DNA of 64,000 nt from JAJEBT01 sp965221485 (lineage in GTDB: Bacteria; Pseudomonadota; Alphaproteobacteria; MPNO01; UBA830). The stretch spans positions 1,240,001-1,304,000 of the forward strand of contig OZ244893.1 of the NCBI GenBank assembly GCA_965221485.1, given 5' to 3'. A program made the position numbers and the translations under genes. Below, one piece after another: positions 18,571 to 27,743 of this stretch. Position 1 is the first letter of the stretch. Every line of letters starts with the position of its first letter. The notes beneath the pieces are model-generated. The model had not been told where the DNA came from. It searched no databases and saw only the letters and a program-made list of their open reading frames with translations.

Positions 18571-19779
18571 ATGACCGTCACACCAATATCCCGGACTCCC
18601 TGTCCCGAGGATTTTGTTGACCGTGCAAAGGCCATGCGTCCCATGATCGAGGGCGCGGCCCGAACCGCGGAAAACAACCGGCAGGTCCCTGTCGAAGTCA
18701 TTGAAGAAGCACGTTCGCAGGAATTTTTCCGACTGGTTCAACCCGGCCACTTCGGGGGATACGAGCAGGACTGTGCCACGGTCATGCGTTGCATTCTTGA
18801 ATGGGCTTCCGTCGATGCATCCATCGCCTGGGTTTGCGGGCTTGGGGTCGTCCATCAGTGGCTGATTGCCCAGTTTCCTATCGAATGCCAGTACGATGTG
18901 TGGGGATCCAGTCCGGGGGCAATTGCCTGCGGTTCTTACGCGCCTTCCGGAGACTGCGTAAAGGATGGGGATGGCTACCGGGTTACGGGCAAGTTCCACT
19001 TCGCCAGCGGTGTTGATGTCACCGATTGGGCACTCATTGCAGTCTTTTTTCCACCGGTTGCCGAGGGCGAGCGCCCTGTCCCGGGTTTCGTGCTGCTCCC
19101 GAAATCCGATTTTGACATCGAGGATGAATGGCATGTGATGGGATTGGCAGGAACAGGTTCGAAAACCGTCGTTTGCGACAATGTCTTCATTCCCGGGCAC
19201 CGGCGCGTTACCTTTACAGAAATTGCTTCCGGTAACGCTCCCGGCTATCAGGCGCTCCAGAGCCCGCTGTATCGCTATCCCCTGCTTTCTTTTGTGGCCT
19301 ACGCGATCGCAACACCCGCGCTGGGATGTCTTCAGGGAGCTCTCGATACGTTTCTCGACGCTATCGATCAACGCCAGACCCGGGGCGCCGTAGTTCTGGG
19401 AGGCAATCGGGTCCGGGATTTCCAGGCTGTTCAGATGCGTATTGGAGAAGCCGCCGCAAATCTAAAAGCGGCGCGCGCCATGCTGTTCGAGCAGCTGGAG
19501 CACTCCCGACAAAAGGTCATCGATCGGGGCGAACTTCTCAGCGTTCGTGACAGGCTCGACAACAGGCTGACCCAGGCCAAGATTGTCCAAATGTCAGTCG
19601 AGGGCCTGGAACAGCTGTTCGGCGCTGTTGGTGGCCAGGGTCTTCACCTGTCCCAACATGTCCAGCGGGCCTGGCGCGATGCCCATGCCATTGCCCATCA
19701 TGTCAGCTTCAACCGGGATGCGCTCAGCACAATGTATGGGCAGCATCTCCTGGGCCTCGAACCTGCAGGTCAGTACTGA
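18571..19779 (+). CDS. acyl-CoA dehydrogenase-fold flavin monooxygenase-like protein
   Basis: A 402-residue protein related to the group D two-component flavin monooxygenases (HsaA/HpaB-like) and to acyl-CoA dehydrogenases. N-terminal helices, a beta domain (about 120-225, with GKFHFASGVDVTDWALIAVF and MGLAGTGSKTVVCDNVFIP) and a C-terminal four-helix bundle ending RAWRDAHAIAHHVSFN. The W-R-D-x-x-A-x-x-H segment is typical of this subfamily. Such enzymes hydroxylate aromatic or steroid-like substrates with reduced flavin from a partner reductase; no reductase gene is adjacent. Substrate unknown. Confidence 0.85.
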   Translation: MTVTPISRTPCPEDFVDRAKAMRPMIEGAARTAENNRQVPVEVIEEARSQEFFRLVQPGHFGGYEQDCATVMRCILEWASVDASIAWVCGLGVVHQWLIAQFPIECQYDVWGSSPGAIACGSYAPSGDCVKDGDGYRVTGKFHFASGVDVTDWALIAVFFPPVAEGERPVPGFVLLPKSDFDIEDEWHVMGLAGTGSKTVVCDNVFIPGHRRVTFTEIASGNAPGYQALQSPLYRYPLLSFVAYAIATPALGCLQGALDTFLDAIDQRQTRGAVVLGGNRVRDFQAVQMRIGEAAANLKAARAMLFEQLEHSRQKVIDRGELLSVRDRLDNRLTQAKIVQMSVEGLEQLFGAVGGQGLHLSQHVQRAWRDAHAIAHHVSFNRDALSTMYGQHLLGLEPAGQY

Positions 19780-20184
19780 AGAGGCGGGCCCTCTTGAAAC
19801 AGGGAGGAGCGATTTAGGTTCCCGGGAATCCGATGCAACGTGATTCGGAGGCAATCCGGATTAGTGCATAGGGCAGATTGCGTGGAGCCGGATTTCATCC
19901 TGAGCTGCCGGTTGCATTACCTCCTGCGCGTGGCCCAGCAGTCTTGTGACCCGTCGCCGAACGATTATCCGGGCCTTCCACCTTCGCCGAGCCCCAGTCA
20001 TGCGTAGGGGAGTTCGCAACTGGCCACGCAACGGCCCCTACTTGCGCGGACATCCCGGATCGCTTCTTCGGACGAACGACGAAACGGCCTCACCGGTACG
20101 GAACACAGCAGCATTCAACGCCTGTCGCCGGCCAGCGCCTCAAAGCCATTCGGAAGAGCATTGGCAGGGAACCTTGCCTTACCG
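19780..20184. other. 405-bp intergenic stretch between convergent genes
   Basis: Lies between the stops of the flavin monooxygenase-like gene and the dioxygenase beta subunit. I see no gene, repeat or clear terminator hairpin in it. Confidence 0.4.
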
Positions 20185-20715
20185 CTATAGCGGCATCGGA
20201 GTGGGCGCTGCGAACATCCGGGTCCGGACCCTCGCGCATCGGATCGCGATCTCCCAGCCCCCGGTTCCATTCCGCACAACACGGTCCCTGTATTCCCCTA
20301 CAGCATAGACCTGTGTTTCACCCGGAGGCGTGGTGCGAAAAACTGCGAAGCTTGAAAGCACCTCGGCACCTCCCTCAACGAATTCGATTTCGTCAACCGT
20401 GATCAAATGGCTCCGTGAGGCCAGGTCATGAACATGTTGCGGGCTTTCCTGAAGCAATGCTGCCAGTTCATCGCGGGAAACCGCGAGCCACGTCATCTCC
20501 CGACCGATTTCCTCGCTGAAGGCCTCAAGCCGGTAGACTCCCTCTACCGAAAACATGGCCACATAACTGTCGAAGTCCCCCGCATCGAGACTGCGGCCGG
20601 ACCGGGACACCAATTGGCGAATCCCTTCCCTTGACGCCGCCTCAGCAAAGTCATCCACCCTCACCCCCAACCGCCAGGGCGACGCGAGGGCCGGTATTCG
20701 GTGCGTCGATGTCAT
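20185..20715 (-). CDS. aromatic-ring-hydroxylating dioxygenase beta subunit
   Basis: Small (beta) subunit of a Rieske dioxygenase, SnoaL/NTF2-like fold, 176 residues from the ATG at 20715. Family features include SRSGRSLDAGDFDSYVAMFSVEG near the N-terminus, SRSHLITVDEIEF in the middle and GGWEIAIRCARVRTRM at the end. The subunit is structural and has no metal site. The ATG start overlaps the alpha gene by 65 nt, which is long; a GTG at 20664 would cut the overlap to 14 nt and lose 17 residues, and is a fair alternative. The gene is downstream of the alpha gene. Confidence 0.85.
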   Translation of the reverse strand: MTSTHRIPALASPWRLGVRVDDFAEAASREGIRQLVSRSGRSLDAGDFDSYVAMFSVEGVYRLEAFSEEIGREMTWLAVSRDELAALLQESPQHVHDLASRSHLITVDEIEFVEGGAEVLSSFAVFRTTPPGETQVYAVGEYRDRVVRNGTGGWEIAIRCARVRTRMFAAPTPMPL

Positions 20716-21886
20716 GGGGCCAGCGCCCCACCCGGCGTCCCCATTCCTGATAGAAGGCGCGAAGATTGGAATCGTCATGCGGTCGCAGCCCTTCCTCCCG
20801 CGCATAAATCGAATAGCGGAATGCGCCCGTGCACATCGCCTTCTGCTGCGATTCCACAGCAGCAATGTCTTCCGGCAGGTTGCGGCCCGCGGGTCCCCAG
20901 ACCTGATTATGCTGGCGAATGCGCCGGGCCCGCTCCTCTTCACTGTCGGCTTTCAATCCGAGCCCCCGCCATTCCACAATTGTCCGGTCCGGAGCCAGGG
21001 GCGTGATTGTATCGATCCGCATGACTGTTGCCCGAACATTGATCATGACGTCGGGGAACAGGAGCATCACCAGCAGGGCATCGGGCTGCAGTCCCGGCAT
21101 CAATCCCTCGGTGCGCCCTTCAAGACCTATGTTTCCATAATTCATGGCTCCCTGGTCGATGACATTGTGGCTATTGGGATACAGATGCCAGCGCCGCTCA
21201 TGGTAGTCGGGCTGGGCCAGACCGGTCTTGCGATTGAGCACATGGAGAAATTCGTGATACTGCTCCGAGTTGTTGTCGACCCAGAGCTTCCAGTTGGCCC
21301 GGAATTCAGCCCGATGATAATGAAAGACCTCGAGCGGCTGACCGTCCGGGAAATGAAGCCGGATATGGTCGGCCATCGGTCCCAGGAATTGTTCCAGCGG
21401 TTCGACATCATCCTTTATCGAAACAAAAATCAGGCCGCCCAGTACCGATGTCCTGACCGGTCTCAATGATATGTCCTTTCGCGACAGCCCCACAGCTTCA
21501 TAGCCGACCGGCCGCGTAATTCCTGTGCAGTGCCCCTCGAGATCGTACGTCCAGAGATGATAGAAACACTGCATCCGGTTTCCGAAGGTGCCTCTTTCAT
21601 CGCGCGCCAGCGGGGCACCCCGATGCGCACATATATTGAAGAAGGTCCGGATTTCGCCATCCAGGCCCCGTACGACAAGAAGAGGACGGTCGGCCAGTGT
21701 GAAACTGCGGTAACTGCCCGGATCCGGTACTTCGGACTCGTGGCATACCAGTTTCCAACCACCGGCGAAAATGCGTTCCCGTTCCTCCTCGAAGAGAACG
21801 GTATCAGTAAACAGGCGGTTGTCGACGTAATGACTCGAAGGCAAGGGCGGCGGCTCTTCCCAGCGAGAGATCCTCTCCTGCGTCAT
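20651..21886 (-). CDS. aromatic-ring-hydroxylating dioxygenase alpha subunit (Rieske)
   Basis: Catalytic subunit of a Rieske non-haem iron oxygenase, 411 residues. The [2Fe-2S] ligands are C86-x-H88 (NICAHRG) and C107-x-x-H110 (CFYH). The mononuclear-iron histidines are H211 and H215 in QYHEFLHV. It needs an electron-transfer partner, which is not encoded next to it. With the beta subunit and the neighbouring TauD-type dioxygenase it forms an oxidative catabolic block. The ring substrate cannot be named. Confidence 0.93.
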   Translation of the reverse strand: MTQERISRWEEPPPLPSSHYVDNRLFTDTVLFEEERERIFAGGWKLVCHESEVPDPGSYRSFTLADRPLLVVRGLDGEIRTFFNICAHRGAPLARDERGTFGNRMQCFYHLWTYDLEGHCTGITRPVGYEAVGLSRKDISLRPVRTSVLGGLIFVSIKDDVEPLEQFLGPMADHIRLHFPDGQPLEVFHYHRAEFRANWKLWVDNNSEQYHEFLHVLNRKTGLAQPDYHERRWHLYPNSHNVIDQGAMNYGNIGLEGRTEGLMPGLQPDALLVMLLFPDVMINVRATVMRIDTITPLAPDRTIVEWRGLGLKADSEEERARRIRQHNQVWGPAGRNLPEDIAAVESQQKAMCTGAFRYSIYAREEGLRPHDDSNLRAFYQEWGRRVGRWPHDIDAPNTGPRVALAVGGEGG

Positions 21887-22132
21887 GTCAGCCTCCGGAA
21901 AATTGGCGAAAGGCGGGATACCACCCTGCCATTATGACGAATATCTCCGTTTTCGAAAATGTGGCCTGGATCGGGATCTCCGATGGTCGGCGCGGCCCCT
22001 CTGGCGAGGGCAGCCGGGCCGGCAAGAGCTGCATTCTTGCAGTTCCCGGCAGGATACGGCACCATTTGTGAAACGTTCGGCCACCAAGAGTGTCATGAAA
22101 CATCAGACCGCGTTCAACCGAGAAGTCAGGCC

Positions 22133-22978
22133 ATGAAAGTGACACCAATGTCACCCGCGGGAGGAGCCCGGATCTCCGACGTTGATCTCTCCACGCGACT
22201 GGATGCTGACTGTGTTGCAGCGATCAGGAAGGCATTTCATGACCACGGTGTGATCGTCTTTCCGGGGCAGCAGCTCGCTGCTGCCGATCAACTGCGCTTT
22301 TGCGAGCTCATGGGCGGCACCGCCCGCCGCGGCAAGCCGCTGGAACAGCGGGAGAATGACGACGACAGTCGTTACGACGGAAGTGTTCACATGGTGACCA
22401 ATGTCATCAGGGAGGGTGCCCCACTCGGATCATTCGGTGACGGTGAAGTCTGGTTTCACCACGACGGAAGTTTCCGCGAAATTCCGTATGCGGCAACTGT
22501 CCTTTACGGAATCGACATTCCGTCATATGGCGGGGAAACCCTCTTCGCCAACATGTATCTGGCCTATGAGCGCCTTCCTGACACAACGAAACGTCGCATT
22601 TCATCGCTTCGAGCGCTCAACATCTATGATTACGCATCCACGGGCAGGGTCAACCTCGATCAAGACATTTCCAGGATCAACCACTGGGTTCATCCGGTCG
22701 TGATCCGGCATCCGGAAACGGGACGCAAGGCGCTCTTTGTCAGCCCCTTGATGACCGCGCGAATCGAAGGTCTGGATAAACCGGAAAGCGACTCACTTCT
22801 TGAAGATCTGTTTCGTTTCATTCACGACGACAGCCTCGTCTTCGCGCACCGATGGACGGTCGGAGATCTCGTGGTGATGGACAACCGCTGTGTCACTCAC
22901 GCGCGAAAGGATTTCCCGTCAAACGAGCCCCGGACACTGAGGAGAACGATGGTCGAGGGTGTGGCGCTTGCGGCCTGA
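22133..22978 (+). CDS. TauD/TfdA-family 2-oxoglutarate dioxygenase
   Basis: Non-haem iron dioxygenase of 281 residues. The iron triad is H109-x-D111 (FHHDGSF) and H256 (NRCVTHARKDF), with the 2-oxoglutarate Arg at 267 or 270. Family blocks GGETLFANMYLAYERLP and GDLVVMDNRC are clear. The ATG at 22133 is chosen because residues 1-20 (MKVTPMSPAGGARISDVDLS) are the standard family opening. It is divergent from the Rieske alpha gene and convergent with livF. TauD relatives act on sulfonates, phenoxyacetates and other acids; the substrate here is unknown. Confidence 0.92.
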   Translation: MKVTPMSPAGGARISDVDLSTRLDADCVAAIRKAFHDHGVIVFPGQQLAAADQLRFCELMGGTARRGKPLEQRENDDDSRYDGSVHMVTNVIREGAPLGSFGDGEVWFHHDGSFREIPYAATVLYGIDIPSYGGETLFANMYLAYERLPDTTKRRISSLRALNIYDYASTGRVNLDQDISRINHWVHPVVIRHPETGRKALFVSPLMTARIEGLDKPESDSLLEDLFRFIHDDSLVFAHRWTVGDLVVMDNRCVTHARKDFPSNEPRTLRRTMVEGVALAA

Positions 22979-22989
22979 TCGCGGATCAG
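22975..22989. terminator. short hairpin between convergent stops
   Basis: CTGATC-GCG-GATCAG forms a 6-bp perfect stem with a 3-nt loop and spans the stop codons of the TauD-type gene and livF. It could help termination in both directions, but there is no T-tract and the stem is short. Confidence 0.3.
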
Positions 22990-23687
22990 ACCCCGAGATA
23001 TCTGTGCTGGATGTCCTCACTCGCGCGAAGCTCCGCGGAGCCCCCTTCCCAGACAACCTTGCCCCGTTCAATGATGTAGTGCCGATCACCGATCCTCGTG
23101 AGTGCCTCGACATTCTTGTCAATCACAAGAATGGACTGCCCCCGATCCTTCAGACCCGAAAGGCACTTCCAGATTTCTTCACGAATAAGCGGGGCCAGGC
23201 CTTCGGTCGCCTCGTCGAGAATGAGAAGCCGCGGGTTCGTCATCAGGGCCCGCCCGATCGCCAGCATCTGCTGTTCACCACCTGACAGCTGGTTGCCCAT
23301 GTTGTTCAGGCGATCCTTGAGATTGGGAAACATCCCAAGCACATCCTCGAGCCGCCAGGGGTCCCCCGAACCCGCGCGATTGTCCGCGGTCGCCACAAGA
23401 TTTTCGCGGACCGTGAGATTGGGGAAAATCTGCCGGCCTTCCGGAACGAGTCCGAGACCGAGTTTGGCGATCCGGTAGTCCGGAAACCCGCTGGTCTCCT
23501 GATCCTTGAACCTGATGGAGCCCGACCGGATCCTGACTGCTCCCATGATGCAGCGGATGGTTGTGGTCTTTCCCATCCCGTTGCGCCCCATCATGCTCAC
23601 GACTTCCCCTTCATCCACTCTCAGGGAAACGCCGAAGAGAACCTGACTCGGGCCGTAAGCGGCCTGAATGTCTTTGACTTCAAGCAC
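22986..23687 (-). CDS. livF: branched-chain amino acid-type ABC transporter ATPase LivF
   Basis: Second ATPase of a HAAT-family ABC importer, 233 residues from a GTG at 23687 (VLEVKDIQAAYG), which overlaps livG by 8 nt; an upstream ATG at 23780 lies deep inside livG and is not favoured. Walker A GRNGMGKTT, signature LSGGEQQ and Walker B LLILDEATEGL are intact. Last gene of a complete livK-H-M-G-F operon. The Liv family also carries amides, urea and aromatic acids, so the substrate is open. Confidence 0.95.
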   Translation of the reverse strand: MLEVKDIQAAYGPSQVLFGVSLRVDEGEVVSMMGRNGMGKTTTIRCIMGAVRIRSGSIRFKDQETSGFPDYRIAKLGLGLVPEGRQIFPNLTVRENLVATADNRAGSGDPWRLEDVLGMFPNLKDRLNNMGNQLSGGEQQMLAIGRALMTNPRLLILDEATEGLAPLIREEIWKCLSGLKDRGQSILVIDKNVEALTRIGDRHYIIERGKVVWEGGSAELRASEDIQHRYLGV

Positions 23688-24462
23688 TTGTATAAACCTT
23701 GTCCTCGCCCAGATAGGCAGCCCGAACTTCCGGATTGGTACGGATTTCATCAGGTGTGCCGGTAGCAATAGCCCGCCCATAGACGAGGACCGTCACCCTG
23801 TCGGCCACACTGAAAACCGTGTCCATGTCATGCTCGATCAGGACGATGGAATACTGGTTCCGCAAACTGTTAAGAAAGGTGCGCATTCGCTCCGATTCTT
23901 CGGCCCCCATTCCGGCTGTCGGTTCGTCAAGCAAGAGGACCTTCGGATTGGTTGCAAGCGCCATCGCGATTTCCAGCTGACGTTGCTCACCGTGAGCAAG
24001 GTTACCGGCCAGAATCAGGGCCCGTTCCTCGAGGCCCACCCTGGCAAGCATCTCTTGTGCAGGCGCCGTCAGTTCGGGATCCGTTGCCGCGCGAGTCCAG
24101 AACCGAAAGCTGTGGGCAACATGGGCCTGGATGGACAATGCAACGTTTTCAAGAGCCGTAAAGGCGGGAAACACGCTGGTGATCTGAAACGACCGCGCGA
24201 AACCGAGATGTGACCGCTGCGGCGCCGTCAGGTGTGTTATGTCCTCTCCATCAAACAGGATCTTTCCCGTGTCAGGCGCCAGCATGCCGGACAGTTGCGC
24301 GACAAAGGTGGTCTTGCCGGCACCGTTCGGTCCGATGACGGCGTGGATTTCTCCCTTTGCCAGATCAAAATCGAGGTTATCCGTTGCGGTCACACCTCCA
24401 AAGGATTTCGACAGGCCCTCAACCTTCAGAATCAATTCGGAGGCAGCGCTACTCTCACTCAT
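23680..24462 (-). CDS. livG: branched-chain amino acid-type ABC transporter ATPase LivG
   Basis: First ATPase of the importer, 260 residues from the ATG at 24462 (MSESSAASE). Walker A GPNGAGKTT, the LivG-type signature LAHGEQRQ (Ala-His in place of Ser-Gly), Walker B LLLDEPTAGM and the His-loop LIEHDM are present. It overlaps livM by 8 nt and livF by 8 nt, so the three are probably translated together. Confidence 0.95.
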   Translation of the reverse strand: MSESSAASELILKVEGLSKSFGGVTATDNLDFDLAKGEIHAVIGPNGAGKTTFVAQLSGMLAPDTGKILFDGEDITHLTAPQRSHLGFARSFQITSVFPAFTALENVALSIQAHVAHSFRFWTRAATDPELTAPAQEMLARVGLEERALILAGNLAHGEQRQLEIAMALATNPKVLLLDEPTAGMGAEESERMRTFLNSLRNQYSIVLIEHDMDTVFSVADRVTVLVYGRAIATGTPDEIRTNPEVRAAYLGEDKVYTSA

Positions 24463-25405
24463 CCGAGATATCCTCTCGACCCGGCAGCAGCCCCCACAAA
24501 CCCTGCTTGGCGAACAGTACGAGCAGGATAAGAAGCGGACCGAAATAGAACTGCCAGAATTCGGTAAAGCCGGAGAGAATATCCTCGAGCATGATATATC
24601 CGAAGGCACCGAACAAGGGGCCGAACAATGTCCCCATTCCGCCAACCATCACCATGATCATCAGTTCGCCTGATCGGAACCAGTTCATGTATTCGGGGGT
24701 AAGAAACTCGGTCAGGTTCCCGAGGAGGAAGCCGGCGAGGCCACACACCACTCCGGCGATCACAAAGGCCGTAAGTCGATAACGGAACGTGGAAAACCCG
24801 ATGGCTTGCATACGGTCGTCGTTGGCCTGAGAACCGCGAACCACCATGCCAAACCGGGAGTTGATGATTTTCCACAACAATATTGTCGTGATCACCAGGG
24901 TCCCGAGAATGAGATAGTACATGTTCCAGGTATCATAGAGATCGAAAAAGCCGAAGAACTGGCTCCGGTCATCGATGGGCAATCCGTCGTCGCCCCCATA
25001 CTCCTCCAGGCTGATGCCCAGAAAATAGAACATCTGGGCCAGCGCGAAGGTGATCATGATGAAATAGATTCCACTCGTTCTCAGCGCGATGAGACCCAGA
25101 ATGAGCGCAATCAGTCCGGTTCCGAAAACACAGACGAGGAGCTGAATCCAGCCGCTCGTCACACCGTAATAGGCAAGGATTCCAACCGAATAAGCCCCCA
25201 GCCCGAGATAGAGCGCATGACCAAAACTGATCATCGCGCCATAGCCAAGAATGAAATCCAGACTCATGGCTGCAATGGCAAAGATCATCACACGCGCCAT
25301 GAGGTCGAGATAGAACGGCTCATCAATGGCATCGGCCACTATGGGAAGTGCCGCGAGCACGAGAAAACATGCAAGCAGCACCGATAACTTAAGTCGGCTC
25401 AGCAT
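24455..25405 (-). CDS. livM: branched-chain amino acid-type ABC transporter permease LivM
   Basis: Inner-membrane permease of 316 residues from the ATG at 25405, with around eight to ten hydrophobic segments and the family block LDFILGYGAMISFGHALYLG (about 50-69). It starts 4 nt after livH. The C-terminal segment FAKQGLWGLLPGRE is typical of LivM proteins. Confidence 0.95.
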   Translation of the reverse strand: MLSRLKLSVLLACFLVLAALPIVADAIDEPFYLDLMARVMIFAIAAMSLDFILGYGAMISFGHALYLGLGAYSVGILAYYGVTSGWIQLLVCVFGTGLIALILGLIALRTSGIYFIMITFALAQMFYFLGISLEEYGGDDGLPIDDRSQFFGFFDLYDTWNMYYLILGTLVITTILLWKIINSRFGMVVRGSQANDDRMQAIGFSTFRYRLTAFVIAGVVCGLAGFLLGNLTEFLTPEYMNWFRSGELMIMVMVGGMGTLFGPLFGAFGYIMLEDILSGFTEFWQFYFGPLLILLVLFAKQGLWGLLPGREDISDE

Positions 25406-25409
25406 GGCC

Positions 25410-26333
25410 TCACCCGGTTCGCGCGGGGAACAGGCCGCGCGGCTTGAAAAACAGAATGACGGCCATGAGCAGGTAGACAAGCATCGAGGCCAGCGCAGGC
25501 CCTGCCGTCTGGGCCGCTTCGTCAGACACCAGTTCCTGCATGAGGAACGGCAGGATAGAACGTCCCACGGTTTCGAAAATCCCGACGATTATCGACGCCA
25601 CAAGAGCACCCCTGATCGATCCAATGCCGCCAATGACAATGACAACAAAGGCGAACAGAAGCATTTCCTCCCCCATGCCGCTTTCCACCGACAGGAGCGG
25701 AGCAGCCATCAGGCCTGCAAGTCCGGCGAAAGCCGCGCCAAGTCCGAAGACGAGCGTATAGAGAAGGCGAATATTGATCCCCAGCGCACCAACCATCGGA
25801 CGATTGCTTGCGCCGGCCCGGATCAGCATGCCAATGCGAGTCCGCGTAATCAGCCAGAACAAGGCCCCGGCGACCGCGATGCCGACAACGATAATGATCA
25901 GTCGGAAAACCGGATAGGGAGCATCGGGCAGGATTTCCACGCTCCCGCTCAGCAGTTCAGGCAGATCAAGGGGCTGCGCATCCACTCCCCAGACCTGGCG
26001 GACCAGCTCGTTGAAAAACAGGATCAGTCCAAAGGTCGCCAGGACCTGATCCATATGGTCGCGTTCGTAAAGAGTCCGCAAGACAATGATCTCGACAATC
26101 ATGCCGATCACAAGCAGGGCCGGAACCATCAACACAAACGCAAGCAGCAGGCTTCCCGTCAGGCCATAGAACGTCGAGGCAAAATACGCGCCCATCATGT
26201 AGAGCGAGCCGTGGGCCAGATTGACGACATTCATGATGCCGAGCACCAGCGTCAGTCCCGCAGAAATCAGAAAGAGGAATACGCCGAACTGGATCCCGTT
26301 CAGGAATTGCTCGACGACAAGAAGCAAGGTCAT
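25410..26333 (-). CDS. livH: branched-chain amino acid-type ABC transporter permease LivH
   Basis: Inner-membrane permease of 307 residues with the LivH blocks VLGIMNVVNLAHGSLYMMGA (about 30-49), GASNRPMVGALGIN and VIVIGGIGSIRGALVASI. It pairs with LivM in the importer. It lies 111 bp downstream of livK, from which it is separated by a strong stem-loop. Confidence 0.96.
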   Translation of the reverse strand: MTLLLVVEQFLNGIQFGVFLFLISAGLTLVLGIMNVVNLAHGSLYMMGAYFASTFYGLTGSLLLAFVLMVPALLVIGMIVEIIVLRTLYERDHMDQVLATFGLILFFNELVRQVWGVDAQPLDLPELLSGSVEILPDAPYPVFRLIIIVVGIAVAGALFWLITRTRIGMLIRAGASNRPMVGALGINIRLLYTLVFGLGAAFAGLAGLMAAPLLSVESGMGEEMLLFAFVVIVIGGIGSIRGALVASIIVGIFETVGRSILPFLMQELVSDEAAQTAGPALASMLVYLLMAVILFFKPRGLFPARTG

Positions 26334-26397
26334 GGAGCGGCTGGCACCGGTGATTACAGACTGGGCTAAAGGGAAGGCGGCAAGTCGTAACGGAAAC

Positions 26398-26422
26398 GGG
26401 GAACGCCCCTAAGGCGTTCCCC
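26398..26422 (-). terminator. strong stem-loop between livK and livH
   Basis: Positions 26398-26407 (GGGGAACGCC) and 26413-26422 (GGCGTTCCCC) pair perfectly over 10 bp with a 5-nt loop. It lies just after the livK stop and before livH. With no T-tract it is more likely a partial terminator or a 3'-protective hairpin that keeps livK mRNA above the permease mRNA, as is common for binding-protein genes. Confidence 0.65.
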
Positions 26423-26444
26423 GAGAACAGTTACGGATGGACGG

Positions 26445-27626
26445 TTACCACGTCATCTTGCACTTGGGATAGTGGCTATCCTTGGCGTTTTCGAACACCT
26501 TGCCACGAACAACGATCTTCAGATTGCCGCTGGCATCAGCAACGACCTCGCGCTTGTAATAATCCTGAATGGGACTGTGGTTCACGTTGTAAGTGAACTT
26601 TCCGCGCGGTGATTTGATATCGGCCGTACGCATTGCGGCACGAATGGCATCGTGGTTCTTCAGGTCGCCCTTGGCACCCCGAACACCCAGATCAATCAGC
26701 AGCGCTCCGTCATATCCCTGAACCGAAAATATGGAGGGATGGTGGCCGTATTTCGCGATGTAGTCCTTTATGAAGCGCTGGTTCACGGGATCCTGGGACT
26801 CATGGTTCCAGAAGCTGGTGTGATAGGTTCCGACAGCACTCTCGCCCAGACCCTTGAGGGTTCCATAATCAACCGTAAATACGGTGTAGAGCTTGATGTC
26901 CTTGTCGAGGCCGGCTGCCTTGAACTGCTTCATGAAAGAAACGCCCATGGCACCTGGCGTGAACGCAAAGATCGCCTTGGGCTTGATGGCACGAATCTGG
27001 GAAATCTCCGCCTGCCAGTCACTCTGGCCGAGCTTGTACAGTATTTTTCCCTTGGTCTTTTTCTTGTACTGGCGGTTGAAACCGGCAAGCATGTCCTTTC
27101 CGGCCTGATAATTGGCCGACAATTCGAACACGTCTTCCACACCTTCGTCACGCATGAGCTTGCCCATGGCCTCGGGCATCATGTCATTGTTCCATGAGGC
27201 GCGGAAGAAGTAGGGATTGCAGTTCTTGCCATCCATTCCGGACCATCCGGCATTTGTGCTGATCAGGAACGTTTCCGCCCGCAAGGCCTGCTTCCAGACG
27301 GCTGCCAGCACGTTGGACCAGGTAATTCCGGCGACGAAATTAACGCGTTCCTTCTTGATGAACTCGTTCATGATTTGCCGGGCCACATCAGGCTTGTGCT
27401 GGGTGTCTTTCTTGATGACTTCGGTTTCCACGCCGCCCAGCTTGCCGCCAACATGGTCGATGGCCAGCAGAAAGCCTTCCCACTGGTATTGTCCGAAGAT
27501 CCCTCGACCGCCGGCAAAACCGTTCATGAAGCCCACTTTCACCCCTTCCGCAACAGAAGGTGTCGCAAACGGCAAAACAGACAGGGCTGCAACCGCAGCG
27601 AAGGTTGGTATCAGTGATTTTCTCAT
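26445..27626 (-). CDS. livK: branched-chain amino acid-type ABC transporter substrate-binding protein
   Basis: Periplasmic type I binding protein of 393 residues with a signal peptide of about 26 residues (cut near PSVA-EG). The ABC-transporter Leu/Ile/Val fold is shown by VKVGFMNGFAGGRGIFG, FVAGITWSNVLAAVW and FSVQGYDGALLIDLGVRGA. It is the first and probably most expressed gene of the liv operon. The binding pocket cannot be read well enough to name the ligand; the nearby oxygenases hint at an aromatic or amide compound. Confidence 0.93.
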   Translation of the reverse strand: MRKSLIPTFAAVAALSVLPFATPSVAEGVKVGFMNGFAGGRGIFGQYQWEGFLLAIDHVGGKLGGVETEVIKKDTQHKPDVARQIMNEFIKKERVNFVAGITWSNVLAAVWKQALRAETFLISTNAGWSGMDGKNCNPYFFRASWNNDMMPEAMGKLMRDEGVEDVFELSANYQAGKDMLAGFNRQYKKKTKGKILYKLGQSDWQAEISQIRAIKPKAIFAFTPGAMGVSFMKQFKAAGLDKDIKLYTVFTVDYGTLKGLGESAVGTYHTSFWNHESQDPVNQRFIKDYIAKYGHHPSIFSVQGYDGALLIDLGVRGAKGDLKNHDAIRAAMRTADIKSPRGKFTYNVNHSPIQDYYKREVVADASGNLKIVVRGKVFENAKDSHYPKCKMTW

Positions 27627-27665
27627 GGTGTATCCTCACCGGGTATATCAACGAATTGGGGCCAC

Positions 27666-27693
27666 CTTATACCATGCCAGGAGACAATTGAAC
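27666..27693 (-). promoter_or_regulatory. candidate promoter for livK
   Basis: On the minus strand GTTCAA (27693-27688), a 16-nt spacer and TATAAG (27671-27666), about 40 nt before the livK start. The -10 is good and the -35 weak, so this is a tentative sigma70 promoter. Confidence 0.35.
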
Positions 27694-27743
27694 CCTTTTC
27701 GCCAGGCCTGTTCATTGCCAATTCCTGTTAACGGATCACAGTC

